Assembly: GCA_035255485.1 (NCBI GenBank)
Contig: DATEZO010000093.1
Coordinates: 1 to 33,995, forward strand
Length of the DNA: 33,995 bases
Direction of reading: 5' to 3'
Origin: DATEZO01 sp035255485
GTDB taxonomy: Bacteria > Pseudomonadota > Gammaproteobacteria > Burkholderiales > Burkholderiaceae_D
Shown piece by piece: positions 16,598 through 24,717 of this stretch (its first letter is position 1; every line of letters starts with the position of its first letter). The notes under the pieces are model-generated. The model worked only from the letters and a program-made list of their open reading frames with translations. It was not told the origin of the DNA and searched no databases. A program made the position numbers and the translations under genes.

Positions 16598-16680
16598 GAT
16601 TTCATGAGCTTGATTTCACGGATCAAGGGCAACGGCTTTACCATCCATGGGTTTGCCATGACCTGCCTCTGATCCGTTAC

Positions 16681-16723
16681 GGGGTCAGAGTAATTTACGC
16701 ACGCGTAAAAAAACTCTGACCCC
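16681..16723. repeat. GGGGTCAGAG inverted repeat, copy 2
   Basis: GGGGTCAGAGTAATTTACGC pairs with GCGTAAAAAAACTCTGACCCC (split by three bases). It shares arms with copy 1, lying about 85 bp away. The two copies form a BIME-like tandem. Confidence 0.75.
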
Positions 16724-16790
16724 GTAACTCCGCCGTCAATGACTTTGACGCCGGGCAGCACCCTCAACAGCTAACTGCAACAGGACCCAT

Positions 16791-17783
16791 TCATACCGCC
16801 TTCTGCTGCTCGCGCAACGTCTCCTGCCGGGCACGCAATCCATGCCGCCAGCGCAGCACCGGGCGTTCGACCAGCCCTTGCGTTAGCGCCGACAAGGCCA
16901 GGCTGGCGAGCAGATAGCCCCCCAGCATCGGCCAGCCGGCCGGGGTGCCCAGCGTCCATTGCAGCAGGAAGTGGTTCAGGAATACGCCATACGACAGGTC
17001 GCCCAGACGATTGTCGAGCGCATGCTGCGGCAGGCGGCCGAGCCAATGCAGCAGCGGCAGGCCGATGGCAATGCCGAGCAGCGTTTCGCGGTTGTAGGGC
17101 AGACCGAGGCGGCCGTAGCGCGCCAGCAGCAGCGCACCGCCAGCAGCGCACAACACGCCGGCCAGCACGATCAGGCCGCTGCGCAGCTGCCGGTTGCGTG
17201 CGTCGTACAGCGCGGAGCCGAGCAGGAAAAACACCAGTACGCCCGGCAGCAGCCGATAGCCGAAGGTATCGGTGTTCAGCACGCCCCACGCGGCGGCGGC
17301 GAACACCGTCAGACCGAGCAGGAATACGCCGCTGCGCAGGCGCCACAGCAGCAGCAGCGGGATCAGCAGGTAGAACTGCACTTCCGCGCCCAGCGACCAG
17401 GCGGGCGGCACCAGCGTGAACTGATCGCTGCCATTGAGCATGTAGTAATTGAGTGGCGCAACGGCAAGGTTATTCAGCAGGTCGGACCAGCGCGGCGCAT
17501 GCTGCAGGAATGCCGTGTTGCGCCCGGAGAGCAGGAACCACGTCAGCGTGATGGCGGCAATCGCGAGATATTGCGGAAAGATGCGCAGCGCGCGGTCGAG
17601 ATAGAAATACGGCACGCGCGGCAGGCTCTGGTAATGGCTGCGCAACAGCCCGGTCATGACATAGCCGGAAATCAGATAAAAACAGACCACGGCGATCACG
17701 CCCGGATTCAGGCCGGCAATCCGCACGTTGGCATGGCTGAGCGCGACCGCCAGCGCCAGCAGCAGCCTAAACGCGCCCAGCAT
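16791..17783 (-). CDS. Acyltransferase family 3 membrane protein (OafA-like)
   Basis: The 330-residue protein has about ten hydrophobic helices. The conserved N-terminal His lies in LALAVALSHANV (H18), followed by FYLISGYVMTGLL and the Arg-rich segment YLDRALRIFPQY. AWSLGAEVQFYLLIPLLL near residue 130 is the other family hallmark. Members carry acetyl or other acyl groups across the inner membrane onto glycans such as O-antigen. It lacks the C-terminal SGNH domain of full OafA. The start overlaps the 3' end of the three-module glycosyltransferase gene by 17 bp, so it is probably translationally coupled and acts on the glycan made by that protein. The gene is intact, unlike the related copy at 572. 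Confidence 0.88.
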   Translation of the reverse strand: MLGAFRLLLALAVALSHANVRIAGLNPGVIAVVCFYLISGYVMTGLLRSHYQSLPRVPYFYLDRALRIFPQYLAIAAITLTWFLLSGRNTAFLQHAPRWSDLLNNLAVAPLNYYMLNGSDQFTLVPPAWSLGAEVQFYLLIPLLLLWRLRSGVFLLGLTVFAAAAWGVLNTDTFGYRLLPGVLVFFLLGSALYDARNRQLRSGLIVLAGVLCAAGGALLLARYGRLGLPYNRETLLGIAIGLPLLHWLGRLPQHALDNRLGDLSYGVFLNHFLLQWTLGTPAGWPMLGGYLLASLALSALTQGLVERPVLRWRHGLRARQETLREQQKAV

Positions 17784-20700
17784 CCGAATCCAGCGGGTTG
17801 GCGATGCCGTCGATCAGGTTCAGCAAGCGAACCGACAGCGCGGGCCACTGGCGGGCGGCGGTCCACTGCCCGGCCTTGAGCGCCTGCCGTGCCATGATGT
17901 CGGGATCGGCAAACAGGGTGCGGATGCCGGCTGCGATCGCTTCGGCGTCGGTGCCGGGCAGCGTATGCACCGCGTCGCTGACATCATCGAAGATCGACAG
18001 CGGCGTGACCGCGACCGGACGTCCGGCCGCCAGGCCCATGCGCACTGCCGCGCTGGAAGATTCCTGGGTTTGCTGGTACGGATAGACGATCAGGTCGGCC
18101 GCACGCAACCGCGCCAGGCTATCCGCATCGCTCAGGAAATCGGTGATCAGCGTAACCCGCTGCCGCAGGCCGAGTTCGCCGATCAGGCGCTCGCAGGCCT
18201 GCTGTTCCTGCATCGATTCGGGCGCAGGATAGAGCGCATTGACCAGCAGCAGATGCAGGGAAGGCCCTTCCGCCGCCAACGCCGCAAAGGCGCGGATCAG
18301 GGGCTGGATGCCCTTGTGCGGCAGCAGGAAACCGTAGGCGGCAATGATTTTTTTGCCGTGCGGGCGCATGCCGCCGGCATCGTCCGGGGTCGGCAGCACG
18401 CCTTGCGGGAAGAACACCACATTCTCGACCAGGCCGAATTGCTTGAAGCGGTTCAGGTCTTCCACGCCATGTACATACAGGCGGTCGGCCTGCGCCAGCG
18501 CGGCGGCGATGCTGCCGAGCGAGATGCACTTGCCGCCGCGCACCAGGTCGGCGGTGGCGTGGAAGAAGCAGTGCACCGCAATGCCGGCGCGCTTCAGGCG
18601 CCCGATCAGGCCAGCCAGCGCCTCCAGCGAGAAAAAGCCGAAGTTGTACTGGATTACCACCGCGCCGATGCCATGTTCGACGATGGCATTGAAGACATCG
18701 TCCAGCGTTTCGTCAACAGTCATGTCCCAGCAGCGCACCACATTGCCATCGTCCTCGGCGGTGCGCTCGGCAGTGCGGTTCGGCAGCAGCACCAGCCGGT
18801 CCGGTGGAAAGGCGGATGCCAGGAACGACGAGTAGGCCGCGATGCCGCAGCGTGTGTTCCAGCTGCTGATCCAGCCTACCTTCGGCTCGTTGCGCAGGAG
18901 CGGCTGGCCGGCCAGCGCCTCGATCGCCTGTTCGATGCGCTGCGCGGTCCGGCCCCAGGTGTAGTCGCGCAGCACCCGCGCGCGCGCCGCATCGGTGCGC
19001 GCCGTGCGCTCTGCGTGCGGCAATTGCCGCACGTCGCGCAGCAGGCGCGCCAGATCGTCGACATCCGGATCGGCCCAGACCGAATGCGCCATGCCGAGAT
19101 GCGTCTGCGCCTTGGCAAAGCGGTAGTCGCACATCCAGGCCGTCGCCTGGTCGCAGAAATCGGTTTGCCCGCCCCACGCCGTGGTGATCACCGGCAGGTT
19201 GAACAGCATCGCTTCCGCCATCGGCAGGCCCAGCCCTTCGCCCCGGCTCGGTGCGACAAACGCATGGCAGGCCGCGTACAGGCCGGCCAGTTCGGCCAGG
19301 CTGCAATCGCGATCGATCAGGACGACATGCGGATAATCCGGGTCTTGCCGGCGCAGGCGCTGGAGCTGCTGCGCGACATCGTTGTGCGGATTGGGGAAAG
19401 TCTTGATCACCAGCGAGACGTCGTCGCCGGCGCGAAACGCCTTGCCATAGGCGGCCAGCAGGGCATCCACGCCCTTGCGCGGGAAGCACGACGACACATG
19501 CAGAAAGCGGAAGGCGCGCCACTCGATCGACGGCGCCTGCGGCACTACCTCGAGCAAATGATCGACACCGCCGCCGCTGACCGCGATCGGTATGCGCACG
19601 CCGTTGTCGCGCAAGACTTTTTCGACGAAGCAGGACAGCACCGTGATCATATCCAGCCGGCGGTTGAATGCGGCGACGTATTCCGCCGGGAAGCCGGTTT
19701 CTTCCCAGCCGTAGGAATGGAAGGCGCGCACGACGCCGCGCATGTCGTCCACCTGCGGCGGATAGCAAAAGCGCAGGCTGGCATCGGGGCTGCGATCGGC
19801 CCCGGCGGCACGCTGCGCCAGCGTGGCGCAGTCGGGATTGGCGTTCAAAAATGCCGCCGACGGCGCGAAGTCGCCCGTGCCTTCCATGCTGCGCAGGCCG
19901 ACATCGTTGCCGCGCCGGGCCAGTGCCCGGCCCAGTTCGCGATTGACGATGGCCAGGCTGTAGCTGGAATCGAACGGCCCTTCTATTTGCAGATACGGCT
20001 GCGCCTGGCGCGTTTCATCCTGCCACTGCGCCGGCGGCTGCGGTATGACGACGCCAAGCGCACTCAGGTATTCCGCCAGCCGGCGTAGCAGGTGATCCGG
20101 CGCAAAACGCTGCAGATTGCGGCGCTGGCCGGCGATCACGCGCCGCCGCATGGCCGGTTCCGTCAGCAGCATTTGCAGCAGCGCCGCCGCATGACGCGGA
20201 TCGGCATCCCGCAACAGCAGGCCGCCGCTGCCGAGCGTGTCGGGAATGCTGCTGACGGCATGCGCCACTACCGGCACGTCGAACAGCATCGCTTCGATCA
20301 GCGGCATGCCGAATCCTTCATGCTCGCTCATGCACACGAACGCATCGACCGAGCGGTACAGCGCCAGCAGCGCGGCGTCCGGCAGCTTGCCGGCCAGCAG
20401 CACATGGTCTTCCAGGCGCAGCTCGCGGATCCGCTGTTCGATTCTTTGCCGGTATTCCCCGCTGCTGGTGCCGCCTACCAGGATCAGGCGCACCGGCTGC
20501 TCCGCCATGTGCAGCAGCTCGTGCACTACGTCGATCAGTTCGAGCTGGCGCTTGTTTTCGCAGATCCGGCCGACGAACAGCAGATTGACCGCGTTGCGCA
20601 GCGGTGCCATCGCCGTCCGGTCCCACGGCGCATCGAGCACGCGCCGGATATCCACCAGCAGCGGCAGGCAGGTCACGTTGCGATAGCCGGCTTCGCGCAG

Positions 20701-21111
20701 CTCGGCGCTGTTGTTTTCGGAATCACCGAACCCGCCGATATACCCCGGCGCCCATTGCCGCAGCTGTTCGCGCCCCAGCACGCTGAGCCGGCGCAGCCCG
20801 CCCGCTTCCGGCAGCAGGTGTTCCGGCGTGATGTTGTGATACACCAGCACTTTCGGTGCGGCCACCGCATCGAGCCAGGCGCAATCCTCGTAGCCGAGGC
20901 TGTGATGCACCAGCAGCAGATGATCCGGCTGCAACATCAGGTCCTGGCGCCGCCTGACTTCGTGCGCCAGCTCGTCGGGGATATGGTCGCAGTAGATTTC
21001 CGATGCGAAGCCCAATGCGCGCAGCAGGCGGCGCGCGAAGAACATGCCGCTGGTGACGCCGTCGCCGCTGCTGCAGGCCGGATGAAATTGATGAATGGCT
21101 TTAATTCGCAT
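17767..21111 (-). CDS. Three-module glycosyltransferase, 1114 residues
   Basis: The open frame extends beyond 21111, but the ATG there is followed by MRIKAIHQFHPACSSGDGVT, a normal first strand of a GT-B fold, and it overlaps the upstream stop by 11 bp. Module 1 (about 1-355) has a GT4 donor site, SEHEGFGMPLIEA (E265 and E273, EX7E). Module 2 (about 375-735) has PSRGEGLGLPMAEA (E625 and E633). Module 3 (about 742-1105) has GWISSWNTRCGIAAYS, GFLLPHKGI and PYQQTQESSSAAVRMGLAAG, where E1017 is kept but the second Glu is missing. Such multi-module cytoplasmic enzymes build O-antigen or capsule repeats by successive sugar additions. The WbdD-like methyltransferase upstream and acyltransferase downstream fit that role. 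The linkage specificity is unknown. Confidence 0.88.
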   Translation of the reverse strand: MRIKAIHQFHPACSSGDGVTSGMFFARRLLRALGFASEIYCDHIPDELAHEVRRRQDLMLQPDHLLLVHHSLGYEDCAWLDAVAAPKVLVYHNITPEHLLPEAGGLRRLSVLGREQLRQWAPGYIGGFGDSENNSAELREAGYRNVTCLPLLVDIRRVLDAPWDRTAMAPLRNAVNLLFVGRICENKRQLELIDVVHELLHMAEQPVRLILVGGTSSGEYRQRIEQRIRELRLEDHVLLAGKLPDAALLALYRSVDAFVCMSEHEGFGMPLIEAMLFDVPVVAHAVSSIPDTLGSGGLLLRDADPRHAAALLQMLLTEPAMRRRVIAGQRRNLQRFAPDHLLRRLAEYLSALGVVIPQPPAQWQDETRQAQPYLQIEGPFDSSYSLAIVNRELGRALARRGNDVGLRSMEGTGDFAPSAAFLNANPDCATLAQRAAGADRSPDASLRFCYPPQVDDMRGVVRAFHSYGWEETGFPAEYVAAFNRRLDMITVLSCFVEKVLRDNGVRIPIAVSGGGVDHLLEVVPQAPSIEWRAFRFLHVSSCFPRKGVDALLAAYGKAFRAGDDVSLVIKTFPNPHNDVAQQLQRLRRQDPDYPHVVLIDRDCSLAELAGLYAACHAFVAPSRGEGLGLPMAEAMLFNLPVITTAWGGQTDFCDQATAWMCDYRFAKAQTHLGMAHSVWADPDVDDLARLLRDVRQLPHAERTARTDAARARVLRDYTWGRTAQRIEQAIEALAGQPLLRNEPKVGWISSWNTRCGIAAYSSFLASAFPPDRLVLLPNRTAERTAEDDGNVVRCWDMTVDETLDDVFNAIVEHGIGAVVIQYNFGFFSLEALAGLIGRLKRAGIAVHCFFHATADLVRGGKCISLGSIAAALAQADRLYVHGVEDLNRFKQFGLVENVVFFPQGVLPTPDDAGGMRPHGKKIIAAYGFLLPHKGIQPLIRAFAALAAEGPSLHLLLVNALYPAPESMQEQQACERLIGELGLRQRVTLITDFLSDADSLARLRAADLIVYPYQQTQESSSAAVRMGLAAGRPVAVTPLSIFDDVSDAVHTLPGTDAEAIAAGIRTLFADPDIMARQALKAGQWTAARQWPALSVRLLNLIDGIANPLDSDAGRV

Positions 21112-22519
21112 GCGTCTTCCAGGCCAGCACTGCATAGTCCTGCGGACCGTACAGGGCTTGATTGATACGGCGCGCAGCCTCGCTGTCCTCGGCCAGCCGG
21201 TGGCTGTCGGGATACGGATGCAGCCGCAGGATGTCGGCACGCGCAAAGCCGCGCTGGCGTGCCATGAATTCGGCGACCGGCGGCGGAATCGGATGCAGGT
21301 GGGTCGGATCGGTGTAAAAATTGCAGGCGCCGACCTGCAGGTTTTCCGGATTGGGCGTTTCAAAAATGATCAGGCCGTCCGGCTGCAGCGCGTGCAGGGC
21401 CGCATCGAACAGCGCAATCAGCGTCTCGAACGGCAGATGCTCGATCAGGTGGAATCCGGTCACCGCAGCAACGCTGCCTGGCGGCTGCCGGCGCAGCCAG
21501 GCGATGGCATCGGCGCATTCGGCTGAAAAACCGCGCTGGCGGCATGCCTCGACCATGGCACTGTTCATGTCGATGCCGGTGGCGGCGATGCCTTGCGCGG
21601 CCAGCAGTTCGAGCCATTCGCCGCGCCCGCAGCCAACATCGACCACGCGCGCGCCATCCTGCGTTGCGACATGCGCCAGATAAGGCAGATAGACTTCCAG
21701 CCGCTGCTGGATATCCTCGCGCGAACCGCGGAACAGTCCCTCGAATTCGATATAGAAGCTTTCCTCGTCAAAACCGGTAGCCGGCACCGCATCACGAGGC
21801 GGCGTCATGCCTTCCGGCGGCAATGCGGCGGTCGGCGCCGTCCGCAGCGCGCGATGCAACTCCTGCTTGAGTCCGGCGATGAGATTGTCGCGCGCCACAT
21901 CCTGGGCGCGCAGGTCAGCCAGCGCATTACCCATTCCGCCCAGGCGATGCTCCAGATTGAGCGCATCCAGGCGCTGCAGGCGATGCGCCAGATCCAGCAT
22001 GTCGAGATGATGCAGCCGGCGCTCGATCTGCAGCCGGTCCAGCAGGTCCAGCCGGGCGACGGCGCTGCCGATGCGCGCGTCTGCAGCATCGATGCGTGTG
22101 GCGACGGCATCCAGCCGGGCGGCTGCCTGGGCATCGCTGGCACGCTGGGCCTGGCGCACCTGTTCCAGATCCAGCGCGATCTGATCGCGCACCGTATTGA
22201 GCCGCACGATGCCATTCACCCAGAGCGCCAGCGGCCCAAGCACCGGAATCAGGCGCACGCGCTGGCGCCAACTCATGCCCGGCATCCGGATATTGCGGTA
22301 GAGGCGGTAAGCGGCGATCGCTGCAGGGCCGATCCCGGGAATCCGCTTGACGAACGCGCGCAGTCCGCCGGCGGCCGGGGCGGCTTCGATGCCCGCAAAG
22401 GCGGCGGTTACCGCCGGTTTGCTGAACAGCGGCTGCGGTCGGCGGCGCTCGCTTGCGATACGCCGCAGCTTTTCTTCCACTTCATGCGGATCAAGATCGG
22501 GATTGTTGGGCAACAGCAT
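21101..22519 (-). CDS. WbdD-like SAM methyltransferase with coiled-coil N-terminal half
   Basis: The 472-residue protein starts at ATG 22519 (MLLPNNPDLDPHEVEEKLRR); the upstream extension of the frame has no family features. A basic amphipathic stretch is followed by a probable coiled coil (about residues 105-225) rich in Leu, Arg, Asp and Ala. The methyltransferase domain (about 255-420) has YIEFEGLFRGSREDI, DVGCGRGEWLELL (motif I, 294-306), FHLIEHLPF, FETPNPEN and FYTDPTHLHPIP. These last motifs are those of the methyltransferase that caps O-antigen chains in WbdD and its relatives. The kinase domain of WbdD is absent. It overlaps the three-module glycosyltransferase gene by 11 bp, so the pair probably works together at the inner face of the inner membrane. 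A chain-ending role is inferred. Confidence 0.85.
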   Translation of the reverse strand: MLLPNNPDLDPHEVEEKLRRIASERRRPQPLFSKPAVTAAFAGIEAAPAAGGLRAFVKRIPGIGPAAIAAYRLYRNIRMPGMSWRQRVRLIPVLGPLALWVNGIVRLNTVRDQIALDLEQVRQAQRASDAQAAARLDAVATRIDAADARIGSAVARLDLLDRLQIERRLHHLDMLDLAHRLQRLDALNLEHRLGGMGNALADLRAQDVARDNLIAGLKQELHRALRTAPTAALPPEGMTPPRDAVPATGFDEESFYIEFEGLFRGSREDIQQRLEVYLPYLAHVATQDGARVVDVGCGRGEWLELLAAQGIAATGIDMNSAMVEACRQRGFSAECADAIAWLRRQPPGSVAAVTGFHLIEHLPFETLIALFDAALHALQPDGLIIFETPNPENLQVGACNFYTDPTHLHPIPPPVAEFMARQRGFARADILRLHPYPDSHRLAEDSEAARRINQALYGPQDYAVLAWKTHAN

Positions 22520-22678
22520 GGCGAACTGGCCACTTCCGGATCGACTGCGGTTTGACCGAAGTGTCGAGGCCGGAACGGCGGAATTGAGAAGATGCTGAGT
22601 ATAAATGATCCGGTAGCCGGCGCTGCATCTACTTGGTAAAAACGGTCGGGCCAAAGGATTTATCCATGCCTTCGCCGC

Positions 22679-22702
22679 CGGGAAGGGCATCCGGCCTTCC
22701 CG
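22679..22702. terminator. Terminator-like hairpin without U-run
   Basis: CGGGAAGG and CCTTCCCG form an 8-bp stem with an 8-base loop in the gap between the pirin gene and the WbdD-like gene. No T-tract follows on either strand, so the role is uncertain. Confidence 0.3.
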
Positions 22703-22735
22703 AATAAGCGCATCGAAATGTTTGTGGGCAGTGCG

Positions 22736-23431
22736 TTACGGCAGATCGAACAGCAGCACTTCCGCCTGTCGCCCCTGCGCCAGTTCGATGCGCGCCTCGT
22801 CCACCGCCTTCAGCGCATCGCCGGCTTTCAGCGCCGTGCCATTGACGCTGATCTCGCCGCGCGCTACATGCACATAGGCACGGCGACCGGGCGCGAGCGT
22901 GAACACAGCGCGTTCGTCGCCGTCGAACAGGCCGGCGTGGATACGGACATCCTGGTGCAGCATGACCGAGCCATCCTGCCCGTCAGGACTGGCAACCAGG
23001 CGCAGGCGACCGCGCTTTTCAGCTGCCTCGAAGCGTTTTTCTTCGTAGCCGGGGTCGATCCCGCGCACATTCGGTTCAATCCAGATTTGCAGCAAGTGCG
23101 TCTCTTGCCCTGCATGATTGGATTCGGAATGCATGACGCCCTTGCCGGCGCTCATGCGCTGCACGTCGCCGGGGCGGATCACGCTGCCATTGCCCATGCT
23201 GTCCCGGTGCGCAAGCTCGCCTTCCAGCACGTAAGTGACGATTTCCATGTCGCGATGCCCATGGGTGCCGAAACCAGTGCCGGACGCAATCCGGTCTTCG
23301 TTGATGACGCGTAACGGGCCGAAGCTCATGTGGTGCGGGTCGATATAATCGGCGAAGGAAAAACTGTGCCAGGTATCAAGCCAGCCATGATTGGCATGGC
23401 CGCGCTCCGTGCTTTTGCGCAATTCGATCAT
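22736..23431 (-). CDS. Pirin family protein (YhhW-like quercetinase)
   Basis: The 231-residue bicupin starts at ATG 23431 (MIELRKSTERGHA), preceded by a good AAGGAT-type ribosome binding site; a longer frame exists but is not needed. The first cupin carries all four metal ligands: H57 and H59 in FGTHGHRDMEIVTYVLEG, and H101 and E103 in GVMHSESN, at the same positions as in E. coli YhhW. The protein should bind iron or another divalent metal. YhhW shows quercetin 2,3-dioxygenase activity in vitro, but the natural substrate is unknown. GWLDTWHSFSFADYIDPHHM is the family signature. It is divergent from gluQ, and no operon partner is visible. Confidence 0.92.
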   Translation of the reverse strand: MIELRKSTERGHANHGWLDTWHSFSFADYIDPHHMSFGPLRVINEDRIASGTGFGTHGHRDMEIVTYVLEGELAHRDSMGNGSVIRPGDVQRMSAGKGVMHSESNHAGQETHLLQIWIEPNVRGIDPGYEEKRFEAAEKRGRLRLVASPDGQDGSVMLHQDVRIHAGLFDGDERAVFTLAPGRRAYVHVARGEISVNGTALKAGDALKAVDEARIELAQGRQAEVLLFDLP

Positions 23432-23572
23432 CTCGCTATCCTTTCTGATCCAAAGAAGACGATAATCCACGATTCATTATGCTGGAAAAACAGGCGCTCC
23501 GCGGCAGGCCCGGACAGCGCGAAATCAATCGCCGGTATTGATACGGGCGCCCGAACTGATGAATGCATCCTG

Positions 23573-24451
23573 ATGCAAGCACGCTCCTACATCGGCCGTT
23601 TCGCCCCCTCGCCCACCGGGCCGCTGCACGCCGGCTCGCTGGTGGCGGCAATGGCAAGCTACCTGGATGCCCGGGCGCACCGGGGCCGATGGCTGGTGCG
23701 CATCGAGGATATCGACGAAGCGCGCACCGTTGCCGGGTCGGCGGATGCGATCCTGCATGCGCTGTCCGCGCTGGGCATGCGGCCGGATGGCGACGTCGTC
23801 TGGCAAAGTCGGCGCAAGTCCCTCTACGCAGCGGCATTCGCGCAGCTGTCAGACCGCATTTATCCGTGCGGCTGCTCGCGCCGGGAAATCGCCGATTCGC
23901 ACATCGGCGTCGCGGCCGATGGCAGCGCAGTGTATTCGGGCATCTGCCGCAACGGCCTGCCCGCCGGCAAGGCGGCGCGTGCCTGGCGGATACGCGTGCC
24001 GCAAGCGGGACAGGAGGATGAGTGCATCGTGTTCGAGGATCGCTGGCAGGGTACGGTGTCGCAGCATCTGGCGGTGGAAGCCGGCGACTTCGTGCTGAAG
24101 CGCGCCGACGGGTTCTGGGCCTATCAATTGGCGGTGGTGGTGGACGATGCCGATCAGGGCGTCACGCACGTGGTGCGCGGCGCGGACCTGCTGGATTCGA
24201 CGCCGCGCCAGATTTACCTGCAGCACCTGCTGCGCCTGTCGACGCCGCGTTATCTGCATGTGCCGGTGGTAGCCAACGCCAGCGGCGAAAAGCTGTCCAA
24301 GCAAACCGGCGCACGGGCGCTGGATCTGACCGCGCCGCTTCACACCTTGCAGGAGGCTGCGCGCTTTCTGGGTTTGACGGTGAACGATGCGCAATCGCTT
24401 GATGAATTCTGGATGCGGGCCACCGCAGCATGGGCAGTGCGATTTGGATAA
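23573..24451 (+). CDS. gluQ: Glutamyl-Q tRNA(Asp) synthetase
   Basis: The 292-residue enzyme activates glutamate and attaches it to the queuosine base at position 34 of tRNA(Asp), not to the tRNA end. It looks like a glutamyl-tRNA synthetase reduced to its catalytic domain. RFAPSPTGPLHAGSL (9-23) contains the HIGH-type site, followed by LVRIEDIDEAR. The zinc cysteines occur in YPCGCSRREI and YSGICR, and SGEKLSKQTGA is the KMSKS-type loop. The anticodon-binding domain of GltX is absent, and the length is right for GluQ. Start ATG 23573 is chosen because the frame upstream lacks family sequence; the upstream ribosome binding site is weak. The dksA gene that often accompanies gluQ is not here. 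Confidence 0.93.
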   Translation: MQARSYIGRFAPSPTGPLHAGSLVAAMASYLDARAHRGRWLVRIEDIDEARTVAGSADAILHALSALGMRPDGDVVWQSRRKSLYAAAFAQLSDRIYPCGCSRREIADSHIGVAADGSAVYSGICRNGLPAGKAARAWRIRVPQAGQEDECIVFEDRWQGTVSQHLAVEAGDFVLKRADGFWAYQLAVVVDDADQGVTHVVRGADLLDSTPRQIYLQHLLRLSTPRYLHVPVVANASGEKLSKQTGARALDLTAPLHTLQEAARFLGLTVNDAQSLDEFWMRATAAWAVRFG

Positions 24452-24472
24452 TGCATTCATGCATTAATGCAA

Positions 24473-24543
24473 GGGAGTATAGGAAAAATTACCTTTATAT
24501 ACGCAATGAATACGCGGTAGCTAAAAAATACAGGCAGGAGTAT
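24473..24543 (+). repeat. AT-rich dispersed element, copy 2
   Basis: GGGAGTAT (24473-24480) and GGAGTAT (24537-24543) bracket a 56-bp core that aligns without gaps to copy 1 (35 of 56) and copy 3 (34 of 56) by hand count. The block TATATACGCAATGAATACGC is the best conserved part. It sits 21 bp after gluQ, between the convergent gluQ and rhlE genes. This copy shows the clearest terminal direct repeats. Confidence 0.75.
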
Positions 24544-24619
24544 AAAATGCGCCGCCGCAGCACCAGAATCGCGACCATCAGCGCCATGATGCATGAGCGG
24601 CGCGCATTGTCCTGTTTTA

Positions 24620-24646
24620 CCTGGATGGCGCGTAGTGCAATCCGGG
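24620..24646. repeat. Degenerate REP element
   Basis: CCTGGATGGCGCGTAGTGCAATCCGGG (read as two parts, CCTGGATGGCGC and GTAGTGCAATCCGGG) resembles one decayed REP palindrome. It lies 75 bp after the AT-rich element in the gap between gluQ and rhlE. Confidence 0.4.
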
Positions 24647-24717
24647 AAGCATGCCGCCGCACACCCCGACATCGGCGCTGCTTCAGGCTAGATCGCCTGG
24701 CCGAATGGAAAATCGCG

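Larger units (their letters stand above)
16330..16790. other. Repeat-rich intergenic region between convergent genes
   Basis: A 461-bp gap with no credible gene. In order it holds a GCGCGC/GCGCGC hairpin (about 16350-16370), AT-rich element copy 4 (16402-16471) and a partial GGGTCAGAG copy (16528-16536). Two full GGGGTCAGAG inverted repeats follow (16547-16597 and 16681-16723). This is a typical landing zone for small mobile repeats. Confidence 0.6.

Noticed and set aside
17728..20088. 786-codon plus-strand frame opposite the three-module glycosyltransferase
   Set aside because: Its translation is rich in Arg, His and Gln without motifs, as expected for the complement of a GC-rich gene; the minus strand carries clear glycosyltransferase motifs.
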